Assembly: GCF_001039355.2 (NCBI RefSeq)
Contig: NW_019775568.1
Coordinates: forward strand, 191,873 to 219,885
Direction: 5' to 3'
Source: Lingula anatina
Taxonomy: Eukaryota; Brachiopoda; Lingulata; Lingulida; Lingulidae
Length of the DNA stretch: 28,013 bases
Under the pieces are notes generated by a model. That model made no database searches, had not been told where the DNA came from, and saw nothing but the letters and a program-made list of their open reading frames with translations. Made by a program: the position numbers and the translations under genes. Numbering within the stretch: the first letter of the stretch is position 1; each line of letters opens with the position of its first letter. Shown here piece by piece: positions 1-10,924 of this stretch.

Positions 1-28
1 CCCCCGGCCCCACCCCCCCCCCCCCCCC
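1..28. repeat. C-rich homopolymer at window edge
   Basis: The window opens with a near-continuous run of C. It is low-complexity sequence and may mark an assembly or cut edge. Confidence 0.8.
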
Positions 29-1430
29 TGCATTGCTATATATGTTATTAAACCTGTTAGATCAGAGTCATTGCCAAAAATGTACTTGTACCAAAATGAA
101 TTAATGTATAAACAAATGAATGAAATAGAAATATGATAGACCTCTTCCTCTGCTCAGCAAAGAGGCACACTTCTTTATTAGCATACAATTATTTACATAC
201 GCTTTTGTGTGAATGAAAGCGTAACCCAAAATAACAGGTATTTCCTGTCACTGACGCGCATTGTATTCAAATCATCAACATTTATCAATTATGAAAACCA
301 ACATCAAACGAATAAATTTTCCCAATTTTAAATTTCATTACAGGAATATATTAAATATGATTTGTCATTTATCATTTTTCTATATGATCTAAGAGTCTAT
401 TAAAGATGCATACTTAATGTAAGTTATTATTATAAGTTTGGCCTCAAATGGCTCATGTATAATTCTACGTTTGCAAACACATCGAGTCCGATGTGTCGGT
501 GTATTTAAATGTATTCTAATACAACCCCTATATCCTGTTGTTCTTGATTGATCAACACATCAAAAGAATAATTTCAAGAATTCAAAATGAAGTCACTTCT
601 GAATTTTTCATTTCATGTGGAAAACATTAATTCCCACAAAATATTGTTCATAAAGTATTGATGTGCGGCGGTAAGAGCAGATCTGCATAGCACATATTCA
701 TGGCTGCGGTGAGATTGCTGTCATTTTAGGATGGTAACCATGGTGACGCGTGGTGAAAACAACACTTGGTGACAGAGCAAGGTCACGTGGATACCAGGTA
801 TGGATGACCTTGATAACACGCTTATAGCAGGTTTGTTTCTCTAAAGATTGAAACTATTATAAAATTTAAGCAGTCATTCACGAATGCACGTGCAGACACA
901 CATTTTTCTTTCAGGAATGAGGGTACCGTACAAGCAGTGGTAGGTCCTTGGGGCAAGGAGTGGAGGGACTTCTCTCGGCTTTCACATTTGTTTATAATCA
1001 GACATGCCAATGAGCATTAGAGCCACACACACGCACGCGCGCGCAAACGCACACACACACACACACGCACACACACGTCTTCCGGCCACAAAACCATGTC
1101 AGCTCTAACCACGAGCCCATGTTGCCATTCATGCTTTATCTATTAAAATATTATCAAAATAATAAATCGTTTTTCAGGTTAATATTATTATAAATATTAT
1201 TCTTTTCATTCGGAGAAAAAACATGGTAAATATAAAATTTATCTTCTTCGTGCCCCCCCTTTTCAAAAAGCGTATTGATAATAACTTGGACCATCATACA
1301 CGTACATGTATGAGGTTTCCAAGATTTTGATTTCATAATGATATTTTCGATTTCCTTGGTATCTTTACTGGAAAGAAACCTCATCATAAGGAAAATAGCA
1401 TGTACTACCCAAGTCATATTTGCTTCATTC
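29..1430. other. Gene-free spacer
   Basis: AT-rich DNA in which I see no exon with splice borders and no open frame with recognisable protein character on either strand. It includes a CA microsatellite (listed separately) and several GGTCA/TGACC half-sites near 720-815. Confidence 0.5.
1024..1077. repeat. (CA)n microsatellite, interrupted
   Basis: Alternating CA with CG interruptions over about 54 bp. Confidence 0.95.
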
Positions 1431-1479
1431 AAGTTAACAGGTTTTAGTTTAGTATAAATCCCGAATTATTTAGTTATAT

Positions 1480-1550
1480 CTATATGTACATGTGCATGTA
1501 CATGTACATTTTCACCAGTACAGACTGGTGCGTAAGAGACAAAAAAAAAG
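1480..1550 (+). mobile_element. 3' end of a degraded LINE
   Basis: The stretch TGTACATTTTCACCAG, a 6-nt loop, then CTGGTGCG matches the 3' untranslated end of the LINE at 14726-15942. The six-base stem CACCAG/CTGGTG is at 1513-1518 and 1525-1530. A-rich and TAA-rich sequence follows, as expected for a LINE tail. No coding part of this copy is recognisable upstream, so it is either heavily 5'-truncated or decayed. Confidence 0.6.
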
Positions 1551-1599
1551 CTTCTTTCTTGTTCTTCTTCTTTAATAATAATAATAAAAAAAAAACTAT

Positions 1600-2260
1600 T
1601 CAATAGAATAAACATTGGCCCCCGGTGAGTCGTAGACGATCTATTGTTGTCAATTTATTCATCACGCTTTACATGTTTATCTCGTTTATAACATGCATGT
1701 ACGTAAATTGCATTAAATTTTATTTACCTTCAATGTTTAGTACTCTTTTGTCATTCACTAGTGCACATAGCCATCCATATTTTCGTATTAGTACGAATAA
1801 ACTGAATCTTATTGGATACTTTTAACATTATAGTGAAGTCACAGTCTATACAGTAACTTGAAAATACTGATATAGAATTTCGATAAGTTCATTTTTAGAG
1901 TAATTTTGGGATACATCAAATTTTTAGTGAACCAAATTGCTCTTAACAGACTAATTTTACCCCATAAAATCGCCATTAAAAAGTATAGCCACACAAATGA
2001 AAACATGACAAGTTAAGTTTGATCATATGGCTCGTGTTTTTCCTCTTTGATTGACGTGATTGGACACTTTAAAACATAAAGTTAAGGCTAGAATAAATAT
2101 ATTATATATATACTCGGTTCCTAAATATATTGCCGCGATACAAAACATAAATGATGGAAGAAGCGCATATCAGCAAATGTGAAGATGGGTTCGACTTAAA
2201 CATTTTGTTCCCGGAACTAACACTAATCGTTACTTCGATAAGAAAAATAAATTTGTAATA
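1600..2260. other. Gene-free spacer downstream of the six-cysteine gene
   Basis: AT-rich sequence. Short open frames on both strands have no splice context or recognisable motifs. I see nothing functional here. Confidence 0.45.
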
Positions 2261-2264
2261 AGTA

Positions 2265-2270
2265 TTTATT
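2265..2270 (-). terminator. Candidate poly(A) signal of the six-cysteine gene
   Basis: AATAAA on the minus strand, about 200 nt downstream of the stop codon at 2468-2470. It is the nearest canonical signal I see in the right orientation. Confidence 0.45.
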
Positions 2271-2467
2271 TTTACTATGGGCTTTGGATGCCATTCTTGT
2301 GTCGAGCAAACGCTCAACGTAACGAAATGTGTCATGAAGATATCAAATAGAATTCCACGACTTTCCACATATATACTGTCATACTGTTCTCACTTCTTCA
2401 GCATTTCACGCGACTGCTCAACTTGATTTCAGTTTCTTGTGGGTCTATTGTGAAGCTTAAAAAACCG

Positions 2468-2762
2468 CTACATCGCAGACTCTGGGCAGCCGTGTGTCTT
2501 CATACGATGGTTGTAATATTTTACCATCATTTCCTTCGCATTAGTGAACTCCTGGGTACACTTGGCGCCAACTGTGTCGAAGGCTTTGTACCAACCCTGG
2601 TAAAAGCAGCCCATAAAACCGATATTTGTTAACTTGGACCTGGAGAATATGAAACGTATGTGATGAGCAAGGTCTAAAACTCCAAGTTCATGGAGTAATT
2701 GTCACAAAAATAAAATATGTTCACATGATTTTGTCTGCGTGTGTGGGTGTGTCTGTGTGTGT

Positions 2763-2822
<60 letters not shown>

Positions 2823-4639
2823 GGGAGTTAACAGGTTGTCAATATTGCAGTGTATCCTTTTTAACCATATATTCCCATAGCGTATCTTGTCAACGACTGA
2901 ACTGGGCCTTATAATTAATTGTTTTAAGAGTATCAAAATCAAACGTAACTCATAAATGAGCAATTTGCAATAATGTACAAAATACATGTATAGGCCTATA
3001 TCGTACGTGTAACATAACGTTTTTGAACAGAACCGGTTTGGTATTTTCCCATTGCACGAGCAGAGTTACCCTTCCCCGAATAGAAGAATTATCAGATGAA
3101 AATAATGGAGAGAGGTGAAATTTATGAAAAAAAAATTAGAAACAAATGAAAAGAAAAAATAGCGTTAATAAAACATATATGTTGAAAGACGTTCCTAGCG
3201 CTATTTAATGGCGACATTCCAAGTTACTGTTACACTGAATTAGAAATATTCAACGTGACTCTTGTAAACGCTTGTTAAGCTAGGAAATTTACAGAAGCTT
3301 GTAGCGGGTGCACATCTCAAACGCATTACTAGCGGGCAGTTTCAACATATATTATATTTTTCGGAATTGATAAAAACTCCACATACCATTCACAATATTC
3401 GAGTCCCCCTGTACTTTTAGCGTTGTATTGAGAACTGCATTGAATCTGGACGTCCATTACTTTCTGCGTACAATCTGGTGCAACACCTACGGACAAAAAA
3501 TCTGGATGAAACACATTCTTTTTGAAAAGGATGACTGGTTGAAATAAGTAGATAGATAAATGAATTAAAGAATATGACGATGCTAATAAGAAAATAATTG
3601 TGATTTTCCAGACATTGTTTTGAAGGGTTGCAAAATGTGGAGTTGACAATAACAGAACTATATCATAGAAGAATTTCATCAGCTGTGTTATGTTATATGA
3701 ATGAAGTAATTTTTGTTCACTCAACAGCTTAATATTGATATCTCCTGAATAGAGGCTATTCACCTGGTTAGCCTCATTCCCTGATGAAGATGTTCTGTTA
3801 GACATCGAAATATTACAGGTAAAACTATTTTAATATTAAGTTGGTGACTGGATAAAAATTGCTTCATTTTTTGAACTATATCAAAACTGTGATCGCTAAC
3901 CGTAAAAACAATTAATTTTACTATTAGACCCCATTTCCATAGATTTTAGATCGATCTATCCCTGTGGGGAGTCTCACTAGATTACTGTTAGCTTAGCCGG
4001 CTTAAGCGTCTGTCCCGCCTACTGAAAGCTGTAAGGGGGTAATTAACTACTGTGCGCGCTCGGCTGACTGCAGTTTAGCTTGAACTCCGGGGAGTTAGGT
4101 CGATCTAAATTTTAATCCCTGGATCGATCTAAATCTCTGGGAATACACCCTTAGAAACACTGAGATTAATCCACCTCTTGTATCCATGTCTTCCTGATCT
4201 CTTGTTAGCAGTGCCACGATGCGTTCTAGCAGTTTGTCCGATTTCGAAGAGACATCTTCACTGCCTAAACATGCTGAAAATATTGAAAAATAAAATAAAA
4301 TGTTGAACTGTGAAGTTAATAAAGCAAGTCCTTGCTTTAGAAAATAAATAAATAAACAAACATTGAATATACATGTAGATAAATGTAAATAGAGATGTGA
4401 TTAAATTAAAAGAAAATTAACTAGTGTCATCCTCTCTTTTAAATAAGAGGCCAACATACTAAACTAAAAAAAATTAAAGAACCAAGAAACATTTACGCCA
4501 AAGTAATTATTTCGCGTTTAGCTCATGGATTACCATGATTTACATTACAAGAGAAGACATAAACTTTATAATGACGACTCTACCTACTTGAAAATGCTAG
4601 TAACACCAAAGCGAAACATATTACTTGTTTTTGAGCCAT
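2468..4639 (-). CDS. Secreted six-cysteine protein, family not recognised; four coding exons
   Basis: Minus-strand gene with coding exons 4639-4588, 4264-4175, 3486-3387 and 2639-2468. They total 414 nt, giving 137 residues plus a stop, and every junction keeps frame. The start ATG lies 13 nt inside an exon whose acceptor (TATATTTCAG) ends at 4653, so a 5' UTR exon is implied further upstream. Residues 1-17 (MAQKQVICFALVLLAFS) form a signal peptide, so the product is probably secreted. Residues 19-47 are polar, charged and probably helical. The rest carries six cysteines at 53, 64, 79, 92, 108 and 132, enough for three disulfides. No transmembrane segment follows the signal. Donors are CAA|GTAGGT, AGAG|GTGGAT (weakest) and AATG|GTATGT; acceptors are TTTAG, CCGTAG and TCTCCAG. 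The first intron junction codon encodes Ser, the second Gly, the third Trp. I do not recognise the family; a defence or signalling role would be guesswork. The exon structure is well supported by phase agreement. Confidence 0.75.
2737..2819. repeat. Compound (GT)n-(GA)n microsatellite
   Basis: GT repeats run to 2764 and an uninterrupted AG tract covers 2766-2819. It lies in the last intron of the minus-strand six-cysteine gene. In the sense of that gene it reads as a long CT tract about 125-180 nt upstream of the exon 4 acceptor. Confidence 0.95.
3781..3810 (+). ncRNA. Hammerhead-ribozyme-like core (relic)
   Basis: CTGATGA at 3781-3787 is followed by one A, a five-base stem (GATGT at 3789-3793 with ACATC at 3802-3806), an eight-base loop, and GAAA at 3807-3810. 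That is the conserved order of a hammerhead catalytic core with stem II. Such motifs are known in the terminal repeats of Penelope-like retroelements. I cannot find a convincing stem III with a cleavage site after GAAA, and the extra A before stem II departs from the canonical core. It is probably an inactive relic or a chance match. It lies antisense within intron 2 of the six-cysteine gene. Confidence 0.35.
3927..4150. mobile_element. MITE, probably PIF/Harbinger-like (TTA target duplication)
   Basis: A 224-bp unit bounded by TTA at 3924-3926 and 4151-4153. The ends are imperfect inverted repeats: left ATAGATTTTAGATCGATC near 3940, right GATCGATCTAAATCTCTG near 4122. A second AGGTCGATCTAAAT motif lies inside. 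There is no coding sequence. It sits in intron 2 of the six-cysteine gene, ending about 24 bp from the exon 2 donor. The outermost bases of the termini match poorly, so the family assignment is tentative. Confidence 0.55.
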
Positions 4640-6000
4640 CACTTCAAGAGAGCTGAAATATAAGGGAAAAACTATTTTAAAATATTTATTACTTTCCAAC
4701 ACTTTCAAGAATGTACGCACTGTGTCACTCCCGGACAGAACGTACAAGCTGTAGGTATTGCAATACCGTAATACTTTTTAATAGCCATAAACTTGGTCGC
4801 ATTCCAAGTCGAACATAAAAATGATTAAACTCTAGACTGCACAAAGAAGTCATTTGGTGACTTAATCTCGACTCGATATAATAATAATTAATTATAGTTT
4901 ATATCAGCTTGTAATGTTACGAGTTAACATTTTGGCTGTCTATGCTATTTTGAATTCTACTACTATCCTAGACAAACGCAAAAAGTGTCAGTCCCACTTG
5001 TACGATAGAGAAAATAAAATTCTATCTCTCTATCTCTCAACCTGTACTTAGATCTCTAATGTTAACTTGCTCAAAATTAAACCTCTACCAGTGCCACAGA
5101 TAGGTATTTACAAGTTATTCGCAGACATTTCTCTGACTAATTCTGTGTACATTTGTGTACTGAACAGCGGGTTTTTTTTTATATGCACAGAATTGCCTTT
5201 ATAGATATGACGTCATCAGCAAGTTGACCTCCGGCAGAGTGATAAAAAAACTTACATATACAAGCATTTATACCGCCAGAATTGTGTCAAGTCAAAACGA
5301 CCAATTTTTAATTTTAGTTTTAATAAAATCAGGAGTCAAAATGGGGTACATGTAAAATTGCATTTTCCCTTGTTAGCGCGCTTATTCACGAAGAAAATCT
5401 GCCACACTTTTCACTTCGCTAAAAAAGTCGGGAAAGGCGTAGATTAGATAAAACGGCTGTTTTAAGGACACGGTTTAGTCCGATAGGTATGTAAAACCCT
5501 GCAAGGTGTTTTCATATCTATAAGTAATCTAGGATGTGAAATATAGATAAAGCGGACTGCCCTTAGAGATAGCCTGCGTGCGTTAGTTCCGGATGATTAT
5601 CGAGCTACCGACGGTTTTTCTTTTGTTGTTAGGGAAGTTAATAATGGGTTTAAGAAACTAAATAATCAAAAGCATTCTTCTGCTATTATACCTTCCGACA
5701 ATATTATAATACACACTGACGCCTATGTGTTGTTATCTTTTATCACACAAATTTCTTCCGTGGAAAAAAAAAGATAAACATCGAGTTTACTGCAGTCCAT
5801 CAAATAGACAGATACGACCCAGTGATACTGGCGGGTTGTGTGAGGACAGTCTTCAGTGGGAATATGCGTTTCAAATCTTAAAATACAGTACCTCGGGTCA
5901 TGAAATATATTTTTCTTCCGATAAGATTACGAGAAAGTCTATTATAACAAACTGAGTGTTTTTTTTCAATTTTATCACACAGGTATACTACCCCCAAGCA

Positions 6001-6001
<1 letters not shown>

Positions 6002-6057
<56 letters not shown>
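6002..6057. repeat. (TAA)n microsatellite
   Basis: Uninterrupted trinucleotide run of about 56 bp. Confidence 0.95.
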
Positions 6058-6060
<3 letters not shown>

Positions 6061-8452
6061 GTTCAGCTATGTTATGTTCAATAATAAAAACATAAGATAG
6101 ATTTAAAATACAAAATGGATGTTGCATATCGAGAAGGATTCATTAGAAGAACAAGAATTATACGCACTCCGGTATTTTTTTAATTAACAAACAAACAAAC
6201 AAACAAACCAAAAAAAAGGGACACTTCATGAAAATGTAAGTATTTTTCATTTCAAATACTTTGTTCTTGCACGTATTATTCAAACTTATAGAATTCCCAC
6301 CGCTGTTTACAAACCAAAATGTAGTAAAAGTAAAACGCACGGAATACATAAAACGGTTTAGTTGACTTAAGCCAATTACAGATAAAATCGTGATGTTCGT
6401 TTCCGTTATGTTTATGAGTCTGTATATTAGAAAGGTATAGCTTTCTGTCTGTGATCCTAAGCAATTTTTGGACTGACTTTTGATGTATACAGTGACTGGC
6501 AACACTTGTAGCCAGAGAAACTGGCGAGATTACGAGATTACGGTCCATGTTCAAATATATGCTTTAGTCAAGAATGGCTGAAAACAAAGTCGCCGTCTCT
6601 TACAGTATAACGAACTCCTCTTAGATCACGAAGAGATACATTTCAGAGACGTCTTTCAGATGAATGTATTGATATGCATCTACTTAAGCCGCTGAACAGG
6701 TACCGTGACGGAATTTAGAAAATAATCTTACACACCTTTGCATTAATCCCGCAGTATCGACCCTCTCTAGGTCAGATCAGGGATGAGATATTTTTTCTGA
6801 ATGAAATATGTAACAGGGCGAAGGATAGAATGTCAAAATAACGACGGTCACGTCGTCCTGAATTTTTCGCCTTCTTCAAAAGCTATTTTCCGTTATCAAT
6901 ATAAGGGGTACAAGTGCTACTTTCCAGCATTGGGGACGGACGGCATTTGCTGCGGAAGTCATCGTCCGCACCACGAGGTCCACTGTTTACCGTCAGCAAA
7001 AGTACCCTAATGCTCAGAATATTTGGCTCCTATTTTCCCTTAGAAGAATTTCTTATTAACACGAGCAAACTTGATATTTTTTTTATAATCAAAAATCAAC
7101 GCGTAAATTCCGATGTCTGTGTAGTCTGGGACAGTTTATTGTTGACTTTATTTACTATAAAGCCATCACGACATCATTGAATTTCCTTTACTACTCCCCC
7201 TCCTCCCCCCCCAACCCCCGCCCCCGAATCCGCCCATTTTTATTTGCAAAGGACAACCGTAACCCAGCATTAATATTCGTATTACAAGCGCATATCTACT
7301 TATCAGACCTTCATTATTTCGAACGAACAGTCAATTTGTATCGTGGGCAACAAAGGGCGTTTTTTTGTTAAAAAACAAAACGATACTTGATTCGATAATC
7401 ATCAAGATGTCAACTCTCACGCCATTCAACCAAACAAGCAAACGCCCACACAATCACATTAACAAGAAACCACATTTTAAAAGCTTAGGGAAAACAATTT
7501 ACAGATGAACGCAAAATCCGTTATAAAATCTAGATGACACCAACTAAGAACAAAAGGGTAATACTGGTAAAAGCCACATTTAGTTGTTGTCATTATACAC
7601 TTTTCATATTCAATGTAATTAACCACCGGCATGCCTCTCTAGTTTTCCCTTTTCCTGTCTCTTATAAGTACACACTGACCAGGGACCACTGACCACTGAC
7701 CACTTACAGGAATTATGCTACAAAGAAGGCTGCAATATTTAAGCACTTAAAGTTTTATGGGGCCTTTTATTTTTTCTTTCTTGTTGTCCAATTTTATAGT
7801 TCATTAATATGACACTGACTATTAAATATTTCCAAAACCCCAAATTTGAAAGGGGCGCCAGTTATCAAAAACTGTTCTCTAAACGGTGGCAGGCTCGATG
7901 TAACAGGGATATCAAAGCGTAGAAAAAGGTGTCACTTACTTTTTGCTCTTCCTGTAAATGGGTAAGAGAGAGTATCGCTGTGTATAGGCAAATGTTTACC
8001 CTATCTCTGTGTCTCACCTTTATAGCAACACCTCCTAGTGTTATCACTCAACTTGATCTCACCTTTAACAAAGGGCCACTTTTCTCTTCCTGGCAGTAAT
8101 TAGGGCGCTGTCCATAGTGTGGTGACTCTACTATTCGTTCCACTTGTGTGGTTTGGCCTTAGACGACACGACGCACAGAACGAGTGAATTCTTTTGTCTA
8201 AGATTATTTCGGTGAAAACACTTTATTTGCGTCGAGGTTTTGGCTGCTGTGAACATTTTTTTCTTCTCCATCAAAATTATACGTAGTCATTACATGTGAA
8301 TTTTTCATACGCACTATGTGATAGTAAATACAGGAAGTGTTGTCTATGATAAAACGGGTCTTCAATTATGTGAGATAATCAGCACGTCTCAGATCTAAGA
8401 ATTTTAGATTTCACGAGGACGAACTGAAAATTTACAAATGACGTATTAAAGG

Positions 8453-8454
<2 letters not shown>

Positions 8455-8484
<30 letters not shown>
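8455..8484. repeat. (GT)n microsatellite
   Basis: Fifteen uninterrupted GT units. Confidence 0.95.
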
Positions 8485-8485
<1 letters not shown>

Positions 8486-8631
8486 GAGAAAAAGCATATT
8501 GTTGACATTGTTGTCCTGTTTTTATTTGATATGAGTTGAACTTCATTTTAAGGTCATCTTTTATCTTTTAGGAATGATTTTGCCCCGCTGCAAACAAACC
8601 CGTATCAGATGTATTAAAATACATATTCAGT

Positions 8632-8810
8632 TTAAGGTACCCTGAGTGTCAGAGCAACGTAAAACCTAGCTTGTTAAATATACCTTGTAATGGGGTCGCT
8701 TTTACTTTTACATGGCCGCTGGTCACTAGAGCCGGTATTGTTGATATGGGTTATATATGAAATCAAGATCGAGCTGGCAATACCGGGATCTAGAACCTAG
8801 GGTAGTTTAA
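8632..8810. mobile_element. Possible MITE with TTAA ends
   Basis: The left end reads TTAAGGTACCCT and the right end, reverse-complemented, reads TTAAACTACCCTAG. Inside, CCGGTATTG (near 8733) is matched by CAATACCGG (near 8778) on the other side. The inverted pairing is patchy, so this is a tentative call of an old foldback element. Confidence 0.3.
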
Positions 8811-8892
8811 GGGTGAAACAATTAAATTGTCAGCATCAGATTATGGCTTGAACGCTGAGACTACAATTGTTGATTCAAATGAAGCAGCACTT

Positions 8893-9237
8893 TTAAAGGG
8901 ACAATAACTCTTCGTTCTGGCCAAAAAATGAATTTTCCTGGAGTTAACAACAATTTCCCCATACTTACCAATGGTTAATGAATCCATTTTTACATTCAAA
9001 GTTAGTCCCTGTTTTTTTCTAAAAAGTTTGGTTTTTTGTTAAAATCTCTTAAGAGATTATAACAGAGTATAGCCATCAATGGAGGTCACGTGATCTGAAG
9101 ACAAGCGCAGACATCAGAATAATAGCTATAACTGCTGTTTTTTGTCGTGAAGCAGAATATATTATATTTCTATGAGTTATTCACAATGTTTTTATTGTGA
9201 AACATAGATCTCATACGAAGAGTTATTATCCCTTTAA
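8893..9237. mobile_element. MITE with TTAA ends and 18-bp inverted terminal repeats
   Basis: The left end reads TTAA then AGGGACAATAACTCTTCG. The right end, reverse-complemented, reads TTAA then AGGGATAATAACTCTTCG, one mismatch in 18. TTAA at both ends fits a four-base target duplication as made by piggyBac-type transposases, although a shorter TA duplication cannot be excluded. There is no coding capacity in the 345 bp. Confidence 0.6.
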
Positions 9238-9301
9238 TATACAGAAAGTGCGGATAATAGATTATTTTACGTCTTTAACTGGTGGGCCTCCTGACTGAAG
9301 C

Positions 9302-9323
9302 GGGGGGGGGGGGGGGGGGGGGG
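9302..9323. repeat. Poly(G) run
   Basis: Twenty-two consecutive G residues; a possible G-quadruplex former and a likely source of sequencing error. Confidence 0.9.
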
Positions 9324-9550
9324 ATTTCACAGTACACAACTTCCGTAATATTGGTATTAATGTTACGGTACACGGTTGCGGTGGTTGACATCGTCTGTCA
9401 CACCTAACAGAATGGAGCTGACGCTCCCCAAAAGCGCATTTAATGCAATGCAGTAATCCATCAAATCATGCCATACGCTAAACTGACAAAGACTGAACAT
9501 TTGGATAAAATAACACAGATGACCCCATTTCCTACACTACATTATAAAAA

Positions 9551-9688
9551 TGTGTAGACTCTTTAAATAATTTTGCCTAAGACTGGAAGCTAAAATAGCA
9601 CAAAGTACATACCATGAGGCAACTACATGTATACAGTAATATCTTTTAAAATTTGCACCATTTCAGTTAAATTTAAAGAGTCTACATA
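9551..9688. mobile_element. Short MITE-like unit with 18-bp inverted repeats
   Basis: TGTGTAGACTCTTTAAAT at 9551-9568 is matched in inverted orientation at 9671-9688 with one mismatch. The 138-bp unit has no coding sequence. I cannot define a target duplication. Confidence 0.5.
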
Positions 9689-9689
9689 T

Positions 9690-10850
9690 TTTTTATTTGG
9701 CTAACAGGGATCTTCACGGTGCACGTACCAATAGGCTGGGAAACAAGAGCAGGAAGAAAATCTCGTTAGGGTTTGTGAAAGGGAGGAGAAATCAATTGGA
9801 ATTAATGAGTTTAATTATTGGTAATCTAATGAAATGTTAGGAAAACCGAAGATCCATTTACCGTTTTACGGCATATAAATTTCAACCATGGTTTATCCCT
9901 GGTGCAAATTTACTGGTATATACGTCCCCATATTTATCATTAAACTAAAAGTGTGACATTGTGACACATGATACTATAGTGTCTGTCTACACATAGATTT
10001 CCAGTTGTCTGATATATGAGCGGTATTTTTCTGCAAACAGGATCGGTTGTCTGTTTTTATAAACATGTCATGTTAAACGGGCACATTTGCTAAATTTAGT
10101 GTCGGGCGTACTACTAAGGTAAATTCAAATCTACAGTACAGGTGAATTTTGAGCATAAAAATATATGTAGAACAACAGCATCAGTGTTTCCTCTGGGGTC
10201 AATACCCATTTAGCATTTTTTCTTTTTAAATGTGGTTTGCTCAAAATTAGGGTTGGTTGTGTTCCCCTTGTAACCAACTTATCGATTTAGTCTGACCCAC
10301 CGGAGAGCTGGTCGGGTAAATCTACCTGTGGCATAGCACTTACTAGACTAGCATATGATTTCATAATAGTTCCCGTTTAAGATAAAAACATCAGGTTACT
10401 ATGAATCACACAGACAAACACATGCTCGCTGGATTCACGTGAAATGACAGTGCGTCCTATTGTGTTTAAGAGGTTACTGTCAACTCTCCTTTTTTCACAG
10501 CATACATCTGTCATTTTCCAGTAAGTCTTCCCTAGACTGGTTCCCCAGATTCGAATCATGGATTTGTGTGTTTCATCCTAAACCGTTTTTCGAAATTGTC
10601 GGATATCGTCTGTGACACAGAAACAGGGTTCAAAGCAAAAAAACAGAAGAAATCAGAAATCTACCAATGTAGATACAGTTTGTTGAACATAAAATTTGCA
10701 CCAATTTTGAAGATGCTAACTGGTTCAGAAAGCGCGTCGTCTTAGATACGGTGAAGATAATGGAGGCAACGCCCACTATCGATCACATGTTCAACGCCAA
10801 CCAATACAATTGCAACAAGTACCTGAAATATAATATCAAACCCCTCCCAT
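9690..10850. other. Upstream region of the lectin gene
   Basis: No supported exon. Mixed AT-rich sequence. It ends in the proximal promoter of the lectin, where a CCAAT motif (10801-10805) and an inverted CCAAT (10855-10859) appear. Confidence 0.4.
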
Positions 10851-10859
10851 TGCTATTGG

Positions 10860-10866
10860 ATAAAAG
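10860..10866 (+). promoter_or_regulatory. TATA-like box of the C-type lectin gene
   Basis: ATAAAAG immediately follows an inverted CCAAT motif (ATTGG, 10855-10859). A start site 25-32 nt downstream would leave a short 5' leader before the ATG at 10925, which is normal core-promoter geometry. Inferred, not demonstrated. Confidence 0.45.
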
Positions 10867-10924
10867 AGGGCTCTATCCGCGGCGTCGTAGACAATACCCA
10901 TTTGTTGGTTCATACGGTCTAAGA

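Larger units (their letters stand above)
4660..8620. other. Gene-free spacer upstream of the six-cysteine gene
   Basis: Nearly 4 kb with no gene I can support. A GTAAGT donor on the minus strand at 5255-5250 could end a 5' UTR exon of the six-cysteine gene. An unrecognised open frame without ATG lies at 5547-5777 (+). A GC-richer patch at 6801-7010 is open on both strands. The rest is AT-rich with TAA and GT microsatellites and C-rich DNA near 7195-7235. Confidence 0.4.

Noticed and set aside
2755-2987. Minus-strand frame with a Ser-Leu repeat
   Set aside because: It is the translated GA microsatellite within an intron.
3329-3805. A 158-codon minus-strand open frame
   Set aside because: Only 3387-3486 of it is exon 3 of the six-cysteine gene; the rest is intron, shown by a strong acceptor and the GTATGT donor.
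4828-4840. AACTCTAGACTGC shared with 20149-20161
   Set aside because: The match ends after about 14 bases; probably coincidence or a tiny remnant.
5547-5777. A 76-codon open frame without ATG, starting after TAG at 5544, with protein-like composition
   Set aside because: No recognisable motif, no start, and no clear splice partners; such frames arise by chance in this much sequence.
6574-6622. ATG in good context followed by 16 codons (MAENKVAVSYSITNSS)
   Set aside because: Stops at once and no donor in phase follows.
6801-7010. GC-richer patch open on both strands, the minus frame reading SIRVLLLTVNSGPRGADDD
   Set aside because: Neither strand has convincing splice borders or a known family; I cannot tell which, if either, is coding.
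10536-10560. GATTCGAATC resembling a tRNA B box
   Set aside because: No A box or cloverleaf can be drawn around it.
10751-10924. In-frame extension upstream of the lectin ATG
   Set aside because: It would bury the signal peptide inside the protein and overlaps the TATA-like box; the ATG at 10925 is better.
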